A DNA stretch of 7,317 bases from contig CAZDKX010000256.1 in assembly GCA_964505935.1 (NCBI GenBank), positions 1-7,317 of the forward strand, written 5' to 3'. The notes below the pieces were generated by a model, which worked only from the letters and a program-made list of their open reading frames with translations, had not been told where the DNA came from and did not search any database. The position numbers were made by a program, and so were the translations under genes. How positions within the stretch are numbered: the stretch's first letter is position 1; every line of letters begins with the position of its first letter. This document shows positions 1 to 5,926 of the stretch, in pieces. The DNA comes from JADGQM01 sp964505935 (GTDB taxonomy: Bacteria > Desulfobacterota > Syntrophobacteria > Syntrophobacterales > Syntrophobacteraceae).

Positions 1-307
1 GACCCTCCACCTCATGACGCCAGGAGGCTTCGATGACATTGGTCGCGATTCTGACATTCCTCAGCAGAAAATCGACCGGATAGGTGGCGTTGGCTAAAAT
101 TCCGCCCACCCTGGCAGCCGCCAGGAACACATACTGAGGGCGCTCACCGGCGAAGAAGTCGACCACCGCCGACCGGTCCTCCAGGTCAACCTCGGCATGA
201 CTCCGAGTCACCAGGTTTCGATATCCCTGCTGGCACAGCCGGCGCACCAGCGCGGAACCAACGAGGCCTTGGTGTCCGGCGACGAATATCTTAGAGTTCA
301 AGTTCAC
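1..307 (-). CDS. fcl: GDP-L-fucose synthase, N-terminal part (cut by window edge)
   Basis: This is the first 102 residues of an extended short-chain dehydrogenase/reductase. The N-terminus reads KIFVAGHQGLVGSAL, a Rossmann GxxGxxG NADP-binding motif at about residues 11-17. It is followed by LAAARVGGILAN at about residues 62-73 and then TYPVDF. That last block (LAAAxVGGIxAN...P.DF) is characteristic of GDP-L-fucose synthase (WcaG/Fcl), which epimerises and reduces GDP-4-keto-6-deoxymannose to GDP-L-fucose in the cytosol for surface polysaccharide. The Ser-Tyr-Lys catalytic residues lie beyond the window. An in-frame TAA lies four codons upstream of a GTG at 305-307, so the start must be this GTG or a TTG at 299-301. 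GTG is chosen because it is first; neither has a convincing Shine-Dalgarno sequence. No partner gene such as gmd is visible. The family call is secure; the exact start is not. Confidence 0.88.
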   Translation of the reverse strand, partial: MNLNSKIFVAGHQGLVGSALVRRLCQQGYRNLVTRSHAEVDLEDRSAVVDFFAGERPQYVFLAAARVGGILANATYPVDFLLRNVRIATNVIEASWRHEVEG

Positions 308-632
308 GGAGGCGTATCGTTACCCGTCGTCATCTGAGCGTCTCGCGCGGTGGCCACCGGCTGCCCCTGCAACCGGATCGCGCCGGTTCGGTGTGATGAG
401 CTCACGCTGGCCGGCACACCGCATCCCGGCCACGATAGCGGAAATGAACAGGCAATGCAATGTGGAAATGACCGAAAGGCTGGTCGGTCGAGCAGCGAGC
501 ATACATCCTGGGTGGGGGCAAGGGTGAGACCGTTTTCCTTTGACAACCGGATCTCTGAGAACTATTTATAATACCTTGAAATATCCGATATACAGGACTA
601 TCGAGACGATCAATGAGAGGGGGACAGGGAAT
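308..632. other. Divergent intergenic region between fcl and the unknown gene
   Basis: No convincing gene is seen here. The stretch holds short dyads: AACCGG-N6-CCGGTT at 371-388 and CGGTGTG (389-395) paired with CACACCG (415-421), whose loop contains the palindrome TGAGCTCA (397-404). Neither is followed by a T-tract, so they do not look like terminators. A weak minus-strand promoter for fcl is possible: TTGCAT (455-460) and TATCGT (432-437), 17 bases apart, matching consensus at only 3 and 4 of 6 positions. The rightward promoter at 540-572 is listed separately. Confidence 0.5.
540..572 (+). promoter_or_regulatory. Sigma70-type promoter for the unknown gene
   Basis: A perfect -35 hexamer TTGACA lies at 540-545. 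An AT-rich block follows, containing TATTTA at 563-568 (17-base spacer, weaker match) and a perfect TATAAT at 567-572 (21-base spacer, too long for optimal use). Either choice puts transcription start about 45-60 bases before the ATG at 633. This argues against using the in-frame TTG that overlaps the -35 box as a translation start. Confidence 0.6.
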
Positions 633-1049
633 ATGCCCGAAGATTTCACACAATCGTTGGAAAAGTGGAAGAAAGATCTCGAGAAGGCATGGCTCAGGAT
701 CCCCAAGCCTTTCCGCCATGACCATGCGGTCCGGCGCACGCTGCAATGTCATTTGTATGGGAAGTTGTGCCAAACCCCCTATCGGATCGTCGCGGATTAT
801 ATGCCTCCGCGCATTCAGGACCGGCCCATCGACCTCATTGCCGTCAAAGACGACCACGAGATCGTTTACGCCATCTGCCTTGATACGGTGATCACGCTGG
901 CTGCCGTCAAGAGTCTTGGCAGTTTCGAGGCAACTCATAAGGCGATTCTCACGACCGGTCTGCTTATGAAGAAAGTCCAGGAGAGCCGATTTTTTCTCAA
1001 GCCGGAAATCGAACACGTTCACCTGCAACCGTTCGATAAACCTCTTTGA
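633..1049 (+). CDS. Hypothetical protein, 138 residues, possible degenerate nuclease-like fold
   Basis: The family is not recognised. The ATG at 633 is chosen because AGGGGG (618-623) sits nine bases upstream and a promoter lies at 540-572; the frame is open upstream to a TTG at 540, but that overlaps the -35 box. The product is soluble, with no signal peptide or membrane segment. It starts with a charged helical stretch (SLEKWKKDLEKAW), then a basic segment (PKPFRHDHAVRRTLQCHLYG). The core DRPIDLIAVKDDHEIVYAIC has a strand-turn-strand look and is followed by a helix (TLAAVKSLGSFEATHKAIL). The layout recalls small PD-(D/E)XK proteins, in which an Asp-bearing strand precedes an E-x-K strand, but here the second strand reads C-L-D, so the catalytic signature is missing. 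That resemblance is inference only. It appears to be a single-gene unit. Confidence 0.75.
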   Translation: MPEDFTQSLEKWKKDLEKAWLRIPKPFRHDHAVRRTLQCHLYGKLCQTPYRIVADYMPPRIQDRPIDLIAVKDDHEIVYAICLDTVITLAAVKSLGSFEATHKAILTTGLLMKKVQESRFFLKPEIEHVHLQPFDKPL

Positions 1050-1073
1050 GGGGATGGTGTCAGAGAATTGCCA

Positions 1074-1102
1074 TTGACAGGCGTCAACAGTTGTGACATG
1101 AT
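1074..1102 (+). promoter_or_regulatory. Sigma70-type promoter
   Basis: A perfect TTGACA at 1074-1079 is followed after exactly 17 bases by CATGAT (1097-1102, 4 of 6 matches). The -35 box is part of a short dyad, TTGAC-N4-GTCAA (1074-1087), and the spacer contains CAAC-A-GTTG (1085-1093), so the promoter is rich in symmetry of the kind repressors use. It would start a transcript near 1109. The nearest clear downstream gene is the OFA carrier at 1786, which implies either a leader of about 675 bases or an unannotated small RNA. Confidence 0.5.
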
Positions 1103-1105
1103 CGC

Positions 1106-1125
1106 ACCCATTCCTGGAAATGGGT
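1106..1125. promoter_or_regulatory. Operator-like dyad over the expected +1
   Basis: The perfect inverted repeat ACCCATT (1106-1112) / AATGGGT (1119-1125) is separated by CCTGGA. It begins three bases after the -10 hexamer at 1097-1102, so it spans the expected transcription start. That is a position where a repressor would block initiation. The regulator is not identifiable from the window. Confidence 0.4.
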
Positions 1126-1137
1126 TCTAAGGCCGCT

Positions 1138-1161
1138 TGGCCCGCTGGAGGGTGCGGGCCA
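1138..1161 (+). other. GC-rich hairpin in the leader
   Basis: TGGCCCGC (1138-1145) pairs perfectly with GCGGGCCA (1154-1161) across the eight-base loop TGGAGGGT. It is not followed by a T-tract, so it is not an intrinsic terminator. It lies about 30 bases downstream of the transcription start predicted from the promoter at 1074-1102 and would form a stable 5' structure in that RNA. Function unknown. Confidence 0.45.
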
Positions 1162-1315
1162 TCTTATGCGGAAGGGGGTGAGAGGGGGCAGATTCGGGAA
1201 ATGGGGGGGAGAAAGCAACCCTGTTGTATCACTTTTCTCCGTTATTTCGAAAACATAATCATGTTTAGGTTGGCCCTGAGTGGTAACGAGGGTGGCCGTT
1301 TCCCAAATTCTTTTC

Positions 1316-1420
1316 ACTAAAGCATCACGCTGTCTGCGCCCCAGATCGCGTGGAACTGCTTCTCTGTAATGGATAGCTGCTGTGCTGCTCAAAATGGTTC
1401 TCACCAGTTGATGCTTTAGT
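1316..1420. repeat. 105-bp unit bounded by perfect 12-bp inverted repeats
   Basis: ACTAAAGCATCA at 1316-1327 is the exact reverse complement of TGATGCTTTAGT at 1409-1420. The 81 bases between them carry no ORF; a small hairpin TGGT-TCTC-ACCA lies at 1395-1406. CTTTTC abuts the left end (1310-1315) and recurs four bases beyond the right end (1425-1430), but this is low-complexity sequence and not a clean target duplication. It could be a miniature inverted-repeat element, the closing stem of a structured RNA, or a paired protein-binding site; the window does not decide. Confidence 0.5.
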
Positions 1421-1586
1421 AATACTTTTCTCAAGTCTTTTTTGAAAAATCTTTTCTCGTCACAGGCCTTGTGCCCGGTTCGGTTCGACTGCGTGATGGC
1501 ACTCACTTGCTGATGTGTGGCAGCGGCAAATTTCCATGACGGCATCCACGACGGTTGCTGTCAAAAAGACCCGAAAAGGCAATTTC

Positions 1587-1600
1587 GTAACAGCTGTTAC
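1587..1600. promoter_or_regulatory. 14-bp perfect palindrome, possible operator
   Basis: GTAACAGCTGTTAC is a perfect palindrome about 185 bases before the transporter ATG. Two GTAAC half-sites facing each other across AGCT are the form expected for a dimeric helix-turn-helix repressor or activator. No regulator gene is in the window, so the site cannot be assigned to a family. Confidence 0.4.
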
Positions 1601-1785
1601 CTGTCATCCAAAAGAAAGGAGGGAAAAAAGGATACAGAGTCAATGGGTTATTGAGAGGCAAGGGGATTCATTGCGAAGTGATATGGCAGGTGCTGTCTCC
1701 GTATCGTAAGCAATGAAAGGAGATCGGGGGGGCTTATTACGTCTTATTATTCGTTTTTTAACTCATCGAAGGGAGGATCCAAATA

Positions 1786-2889
1786 ATGGCGGAAGAAATT
1801 CAAGCTACTCAACCAAGGTGGATTCCTTTACTATGCGGACTGGTAGGCAGCACCACGTGCGGTATGCTTCTCTATGCTTGGAGCGTGTTCATTAAGCCGT
1901 TAAACGCGGAATTCGGGTGGAGCCGTGCGGAGATTGCCCTGGCCTTTGCCATCTGCTGTCTGATCTTCGGATTGATGACGTTTCCCGCGGGCCGCATCAG
2001 CGATAAGATCGGGCCGAGCAAGGTGGTCATGGCGGGCGGTCTCATTCTCGCGATTGGGTTTGTGCTCTCCGGGTTTATTCAGTCAAAGTATCAGCTTTAT
2101 ATCACCTACGGGGTCCTGGCCGGTTTTGGAGGCGGCCTCATCTACCTGCCACCCATTGCCACGGCGCCCAAGTGGTGGCCGGACCGACGGGCGCTGGCGA
2201 CCGGGTTTGCGGTGGTAGGTCTGGGTCTCGGTTCGTTCCTCATGGGGCCTCTGGCCACATCGATGATTGAGAACCCGGCCATGGGCTGGCGGTACGTGTT
2301 CTGGTATTGCGGGATCGCCATGGGCGTCATGGCGATTGGAGCCGGGGCCTTGCTGAAGGTTCCCCCGGCAGGATGGAAGCCCGCCGGCTGGAACCCGCCG
2401 GCGCCCCCCGCGGGTGCGACGGCTCCCAAGGTGACCCGGGATTGGACCCATGAGGAAAGCAAGGGTGATTCCAAATTCTGGCTGCTATATCTGGCCTACT
2501 TCTGCGGCTCCTTCGCAGGCTTGATGGTGATCGGCCACCTTGCCGGATTTGGCCGGGATGCGGGTCTGACGGCGATGGCGGCCGCCGGCGCCGTAAGCTC
2601 CCTGGCTTTCAGCAATGCGGCGACGAGAATCCTTTCCGGGTTTTTTGTCGACAAGATCGGGATTCGGGTTTACTTCGCNNNNNNNNNNNNNNNNNNNNNN
2701 NNNNNNNNNNNNNNNNNNNNNNNNNNNNNNNNNNNNNNNNNNNNNNNNNNNNNNNNNNNNNNNNNNNNNNNNNNNNNNAAGGATATAACGGGGACCTACT
2801 ACATGCCGTTCCTTTGTGCGGCAGCGCTGTGCGCCCTTGGCACGATCATCCTCTTCACCACGAAGCCGCCTGAAAAGAAACACGCCTAG
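1786..2889 (+). CDS. OFA-family major facilitator transporter, interrupted by assembly gap
   Basis: This is an inner-membrane carrier of the oxalate/formate antiporter (OFA) family, which moves small carboxylates such as oxalate, formate or pyruvate; the substrate cannot be set from sequence. ATG at 1786 has GGGAGG nine bases upstream. Eight membrane segments are visible before the gap: about residues 12-35, 48-67, 79-97, 104-125, 136-160, 170-190, 229-251 and 261-287. The MFS signature loop GRISDKIGPSKV follows segment 2 (69-80), and its half-repeat GFFVDKIG follows segment 8. The central loop holds PPAGWKPAGWNPPAPPAG (193-210), a Pro/Trp-rich block familiar from this family. Arg281 may match the substrate-binding Arg of OxlT. 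After the gap only one segment (PFLCAAALCALGTIILF) and a charged tail remain, so segments 9-11 are missing from the assembly. The frame across the gap is unproven. The strong terminator at 2925-2957 follows the gene. Confidence 0.88.
   Translation: MAEEIQATQPRWIPLLCGLVGSTTCGMLLYAWSVFIKPLNAEFGWSRAEIALAFAICCLIFGLMTFPAGRISDKIGPSKVVMAGGLILAIGFVLSGFIQSKYQLYITYGVLAGFGGGLIYLPPIATAPKWWPDRRALATGFAVVGLGLGSFLMGPLATSMIENPAMGWRYVFWYCGIAMGVMAIGAGALLKVPPAGWKPAGWNPPAPPAGATAPKVTRDWTHEESKGDSKFWLLYLAYFCGSFAGLMVIGHLAGFGRDAGLTAMAAAGAVSSLAFSNAATRILSGFFVDKIGIRVYFXXXXXXXXXXXXXXXXXXXXXXXXXXXXXXXXXXKDITGTYYMPFLCAAALCALGTIILFTTKPPEKKHA
2679..2778. other. Assembly gap of exactly 100 N
   Basis: One hundred N is the usual placeholder length for a scaffold join of unknown size. 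It lies inside the OFA carrier gene after membrane segment 8. Sequence resumes at the segment corresponding to the last helix, so the real missing sequence is probably longer than 100 bases. Confidence 0.97.
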
Positions 2890-2924
2890 TATCCGGGCAA
2901 CACATACAAGCGGCCACTATCAAA

Positions 2925-2957
2925 GACGCTCCGGGTCATCCGGAGCGTCTTTTTTTT
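2925..2957 (+). terminator. Strong intrinsic terminator after the transporter gene
   Basis: A perfect 10-bp stem, GACGCTCCGG (2925-2934) with CCGGAGCGTC (2940-2949), closes a five-base loop and is followed at once by eight T (2950-2957). It lies 35 bases after the transporter stop. On the other strand the stem is followed only by TTTG, so it would act weakly, if at all, for the convergent helicase gene. Confidence 0.93.
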
Positions 2958-2983
2958 GCTGTCTCCTCTCTCAACATTCACTC

Positions 2984-5704
2984 CTATTCCATGAGCACCG
3001 GTTCCCGCAGGATCTTCTCAATCGCCCTGCGGGCTGACGCGGCAAGGCGGGGATGGCTCTCTGAAAGCGACTCGATCTGGCGCAGGTGATCCGCTGTTCG
3101 GAGGATGACCATGGCCAGGTCCCCCTCATCCATTCCGGAAATTTCGCGGACTTTCTCCCAGGACTCCCCGCGTGCCCAGTGATAGAGCGTAACGACAGCC
3201 CAAAAGGGCATGGTGGGGATGGGAAAACCTTCCGCCTGCAAGCGTTCCCGCAGACGCTGGAGGCTCTGGAGCATGCGGAAGAACGGTTTCGCGGCTTCGG
3301 GATATTTCCAGAGCAGTGTTGACAGTTGAATATCACCAGGCCGCTCACGGTCCATGACAAAGGGAGCGATCAGGGCTGCCAGCAGGTCCGGCTTATCGTC
3401 CGGAAAGACCTCGTTGCGGATGCCTTCCGAGATCAGCAGGGGTTGGTCGAGGCGCAGCTTGGAAGCCCACAGGCCATCTTCCGTCAGGCGGCCGTCGCTG
3501 TCCACATAGCCTTCCTCCTGAATGATGCGATAATGCTGCAAAAAGGATCGCCAGAGCTGTTCCTGGATGGTGTTGATCTGGGAGCGATGGGCAAAATACT
3601 GCTCCAGCGCTGACGCAAAAGGGTGCGCCGTCACCTTTTGACAGGGCCCAAAAAGGGTGCAGGAATCGCAAGGCAGAGCGGCTTTCGTCGTCACCAGCCC
3701 GGTGAGTTCGCGGGCGGCCACCTCCATGGGGAGAAATTTGTCGGCACCGGGTTCTTCGGGCCTGGGCCGATGCAGGATTTCAGGAGCTTGAGCAACCAGA
3801 GTTTTCCATCCTGCCCGGTCCTTCAACGAAGGCTGGTTTTCAAGCATTCCCCCCAGGGAGCGAATGCGCTGCAGGGCAAGGTGGTAGGTTCGAATCCGCC
3901 CCTTGCGGTAGCGCAGCGGAAACGCCAGGCGCACTGCTTCCACGGTCTGCTGCTCCATCTGGGGCAAAGCCACGACCACATAGGGGGTCCCTCGCCCCGT
4001 GAGAAAGGTCCTGCCGGGGGTGAGCAAGTCACAAAAGGAATGGCGGGATGCCTGACGCTTCCAGTTCTTGCGGGCCTTTCGCGTCTGCTCTTTGAGAAAG
4101 CCGTATTGCGGACGGATTTCGCCCAGCCGCTCCAAACTGCCGCAGGCGGCCTGGGGCAGCCACTGGTCGAGAGCTTTCCTGGCTGCCAGAAACTCCTCGG
4201 TGACCTGCGATTCCCGTTTGAGGTTCTGAAAAGTGGCGAGGGACGAGGAAAAGAGGGCTTTGATTTCGTCCGGCCGATGCGACAGGAGCAGGTTGAGCGC
4301 CATGGAAAAGTTAAGGCGGATTTGGCTGGTGATGGCATCCGGTGGCGACTTCAAGAGGTCGTGGAGAAGCTGGGGGTCTTGGTGGGGGCCCGGCAGGACC
4401 AGGACGAAGCCAATCTCGTCCATTCCCCGTCGCCCGGCCCGGCCCGTCATTTGCAACAAGTCGGTGGCACCCAGGTCGACAAAACCCCTGCCGTTGAAGC
4501 GGTCGCTCTGGCAGATCACCACCGAACGGGCGGGATAGTTCACGCCCGCAGCCACCGTCGAGGTGGAGAAGATGGCTTCCAGGCAGCCCGCCTGCATGAG
4601 CTTTTCCAGAAAAAGCTTCCAGTGTGGCAGTTGCCCGCCGTGATGAGCGCCCACCCGGGCGTATTTCAAGACCGACAGATGCTGATGCCGCCTCAGGAAG
4701 GGAAAACTCTCCAGCGACTCCTGCAAATGCTGCCGAAAGTGTTCGGTACTCCACGCCCCGTCACTTTCGGGGGCCGGATGGCAGAGAAAAATGGCCCTTT
4801 CGCAATCCGCTCGTGATTTGAGGAAGAAGATGGCCGGAAGCAGGTTGGCTTGGCGCAAAGCCTGCAACACTCTTGGAATGTCAGGGAAGCTATTCTTGGA
4901 GAAGGCTTTCCTGTCAACCGTTCGGATTTTGGTAAAAATTCCCCGCCGGGTGCTCAACGGGCTCAGTTCGCCGTCTGGAAAAAGAAACAAGGGGTAGAGC
5001 GGCACCGGTCGTTCATAGGCCGCCACCCAAGTGCACGGCGTTGACCGCAGCCACTCCAGCCATGAACAAATTTCCTCGGCATTTTGAATGGTGGCGGAGA
5101 GAAGGAGGAGTCTGACGCGAGTGGGCAGGTAGATGAGGACTTCTTCCCAGACCACCCCCCGGTCCTCGTCTCCGAGAAAATGGGCTTCGTCCAGGACGAC
5201 GAGATCTTCGTCCAGGTTTTCGCCTCGATGCATCGTGTCGTAGAGCTGATTGCGGAGGATCTCGGTAGTGCCGACGATCACCGGTGCCTGCACGTTTTCT
5301 TTACGGTCACCGGTAAGGATCCCAACCTTTTCGGGGCCGAAAAGGTTTGAGAATTCCTCATATTTCGAATTGGACAGGGCCTTGAGCGGAGAGGCGTACC
5401 AGCTTCTGCCACCCTGCTGCAGCGTCCGTTGAATCGCCTCGGTGGCAATGTAGGTTTTGCCGGCACCCGTGGGTGCCGTGACCAGCACATCCGTCTGCTT
5501 CAGAGTTTCGAGGGCTTCCATCTGGAAAGGGTCAGGGATAAAGGGGCGGGGCTGGGGCACCCGAATGCGTTCGAGCACCGATCGCAGGTTGCGGTGGATG
5601 CGCAGCGAGAAAACCTGTTGCGCGCGCGATGCAAAACCTGGAGACGCACCCGCCGCAGGATGGCGTTTTCTATCTCTCGGTCTCTCTCGAGCAATGGTCC
5701 TCAA
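2984..5704 (-). CDS. DEAH-type Ski2/Mtr4-like superfamily II helicase
   Basis: The product is an ATP-dependent RNA or DNA helicase of about 906 residues, cytosolic. Motifs in order: Q-like FIPDPFQ (55-61), Walker A APTGAGKT (77-84), Ia SPLKAL (105-110), Ib GTTEILR (145-151), II LDEAH (171-175), III SAT (203-205), IV FFLKSRAD (293-300), V TSTVAAGVNYP (381-391), VI QMTGRAGRRG (418-427). The C-terminal third carries C-x2-C-x5-C-x5-H (Cys679, Cys682, Cys688, His694), possibly metal-binding. It ends in SGMDEGDLAMVILRTADHLR (856-875), which resembles the DSHCT domain of Ski2/Mtr4 helicases. Length is normal for the group. The substrate is unknown; RNA turnover is a guess from eukaryotic relatives. 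The TTG at 5702-5704 is the first possible start after an in-frame TGA, but the first 30 residues look out of frame (see findings). The gene converges on the transporter and diverges from ugd. Confidence 0.9.
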   Translation of the reverse strand: MRTIARERPRDRKRHPAAGASPGFASRAQQVFSLRIHRNLRSVLERIRVPQPRPFIPDPFQMEALETLKQTDVLVTAPTGAGKTYIATEAIQRTLQQGGRSWYASPLKALSNSKYEEFSNLFGPEKVGILTGDRKENVQAPVIVGTTEILRNQLYDTMHRGENLDEDLVVLDEAHFLGDEDRGVVWEEVLIYLPTRVRLLLLSATIQNAEEICSWLEWLRSTPCTWVAAYERPVPLYPLFLFPDGELSPLSTRRGIFTKIRTVDRKAFSKNSFPDIPRVLQALRQANLLPAIFFLKSRADCERAIFLCHPAPESDGAWSTEHFRQHLQESLESFPFLRRHQHLSVLKYARVGAHHGGQLPHWKLFLEKLMQAGCLEAIFSTSTVAAGVNYPARSVVICQSDRFNGRGFVDLGATDLLQMTGRAGRRGMDEIGFVLVLPGPHQDPQLLHDLLKSPPDAITSQIRLNFSMALNLLLSHRPDEIKALFSSSLATFQNLKRESQVTEEFLAARKALDQWLPQAACGSLERLGEIRPQYGFLKEQTRKARKNWKRQASRHSFCDLLTPGRTFLTGRGTPYVVVALPQMEQQTVEAVRLAFPLRYRKGRIRTYHLALQRIRSLGGMLENQPSLKDRAGWKTLVAQAPEILHRPRPEEPGADKFLPMEVAARELTGLVTTKAALPCDSCTLFGPCQKVTAHPFASALEQYFAHRSQINTIQEQLWRSFLQHYRIIQEEGYVDSDGRLTEDGLWASKLRLDQPLLISEGIRNEVFPDDKPDLLAALIAPFVMDRERPGDIQLSTLLWKYPEAAKPFFRMLQSLQRLRERLQAEGFPIPTMPFWAVVTLYHWARGESWEKVREISGMDEGDLAMVILRTADHLRQIESLSESHPRLAASARRAIEKILREPVLME

Positions 5705-5715
5705 AAGTCAGCCCT

Positions 5716-5735
5716 CACCTGATGCGCCCTCCTTT
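5716..5735 (-). promoter_or_regulatory. Strong ribosome-binding site with GTG, frame closed by TGA
   Basis: AAAGGAGGG (5727-5735 read on the minus strand) sits eight bases before a GTG at 5716-5718, the best initiation signal in the area. The frame it opens reads five codons and then meets TGA at 5701-5703. The TTG used for the helicase call overlaps this TTTTGA. Either the helicase starts from a weaker signal, or the sequence has an error or frameshift here. Confidence 0.6.
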
Positions 5736-5752
5736 GAGCGTGATTTCATACT

Positions 5753-5780
5753 ATTATCCATCATCTACCCAAGAAAGCAA
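5753..5780 (-). promoter_or_regulatory. Possible promoter for the helicase gene
   Basis: Read on the minus strand, TTGCTT (5775-5780) is followed after 16 bases by GATAAT (5753-5758). The -10 matches consensus at 5 of 6 positions; the -35 matches at only 3. The position is right, about 18 bases before the strong ribosome-binding site, but the -35 is weak. Confidence 0.35.
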
Positions 5781-5850
5781 AGGTTTTAATCGGGAGCAAG
5801 GCCTTCTGGCATCTGCCGGGGGAATCTCTGCGAGGCGTCTGTGCTGAGGC

Positions 5851-5879
5851 TTGTAAGGCTTTCAAATTGCTGATACAGT
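5851..5879 (+). promoter_or_regulatory. Probable promoter for ugd
   Basis: TTGTAA (5851-5856) and TACAGT (5874-5879) are 17 bases apart, each matching sigma70 consensus at 4 of 6 positions. Transcription would start near 5886, leaving about 40 bases of leader before the ugd ATG, which has AGGTGG (5917-5922) just upstream. Confidence 0.45.
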
Positions 5880-5926
5880 TTTTCGGCATCAGCATCACAT
5901 CTTCTTGGAAAGAGAAAGGTGGGACC

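Larger units (their letters stand above)
1050..1785 (+). other. 736-base non-coding stretch upstream of the transporter gene
   Basis: No ORF here has recognisable motifs together with a sensible start. The stretch holds, in order: a sigma70-type promoter (1074-1102) with an operator-like dyad (1106-1125), a GC-rich hairpin (1138-1161), a 12-bp inverted-repeat pair (1316-1327 and 1409-1420), and a 14-bp palindrome (1587-1600). The octamer CTTTTCTC occurs at 1232-1239, 1425-1432 and 1451-1458, with a partial copy at 1310-1317. A Shine-Dalgarno-like AAGGAGGG near 1616-1623 has no start codon at useful distance. The transporter's own ribosome site GGGAGG is at 1771-1776. I see no rRNA, tRNA or known riboswitch. 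Confidence 0.6.

Noticed and set aside
304..546. 80-residue minus-strand ORF whose TGA overlaps the fcl GTG
   Set aside because: It has a TTG start, no recognisable motif, composition unlike a folded protein, and overlaps promoter and dyad elements.
402..1028. 208-residue minus-strand ORF
   Set aside because: It is antisense to the unknown gene at 633-1049, which has a good ribosome site and promoter; no family motifs are visible in the antisense frame.
1041..1051. CCTC-TTT-GAGG hairpin at the stop codon of the unknown gene
   Set aside because: Only four base pairs and no T-tract; too weak to call a terminator.
1497..1511. Sigma54-like promoter TGGCAC-N4-TTGCT
   Set aside because: The GG and GC elements are 11 bases apart instead of the required 12; sigma54 promoters rarely tolerate this.
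1084..1545. 153-residue minus-strand ORF across the long intergenic stretch
   Set aside because: No family motif, and it crosses the promoter, hairpin and inverted-repeat elements. Possible but unsupported.
1515..1709. 64-residue plus-strand ORF before the transporter
   Set aside because: No Shine-Dalgarno sequence at the start, basic low-quality composition and no motif; it spans the palindrome at 1587-1600.
3880..3900. GGTTCGAATCC, a tRNA T-loop-like sequence on the plus strand
   Set aside because: It lies inside the helicase coding sequence, and there is no anticodon arm or acceptor stem around it; it is codons for Arg-Ile-Arg-Thr on the other strand.
3623..4816. 397-residue plus-strand ORF opposite the helicase gene
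   Set aside because: It is a high-GC antisense shadow; the minus-strand frame carries the full ordered set of helicase motifs.
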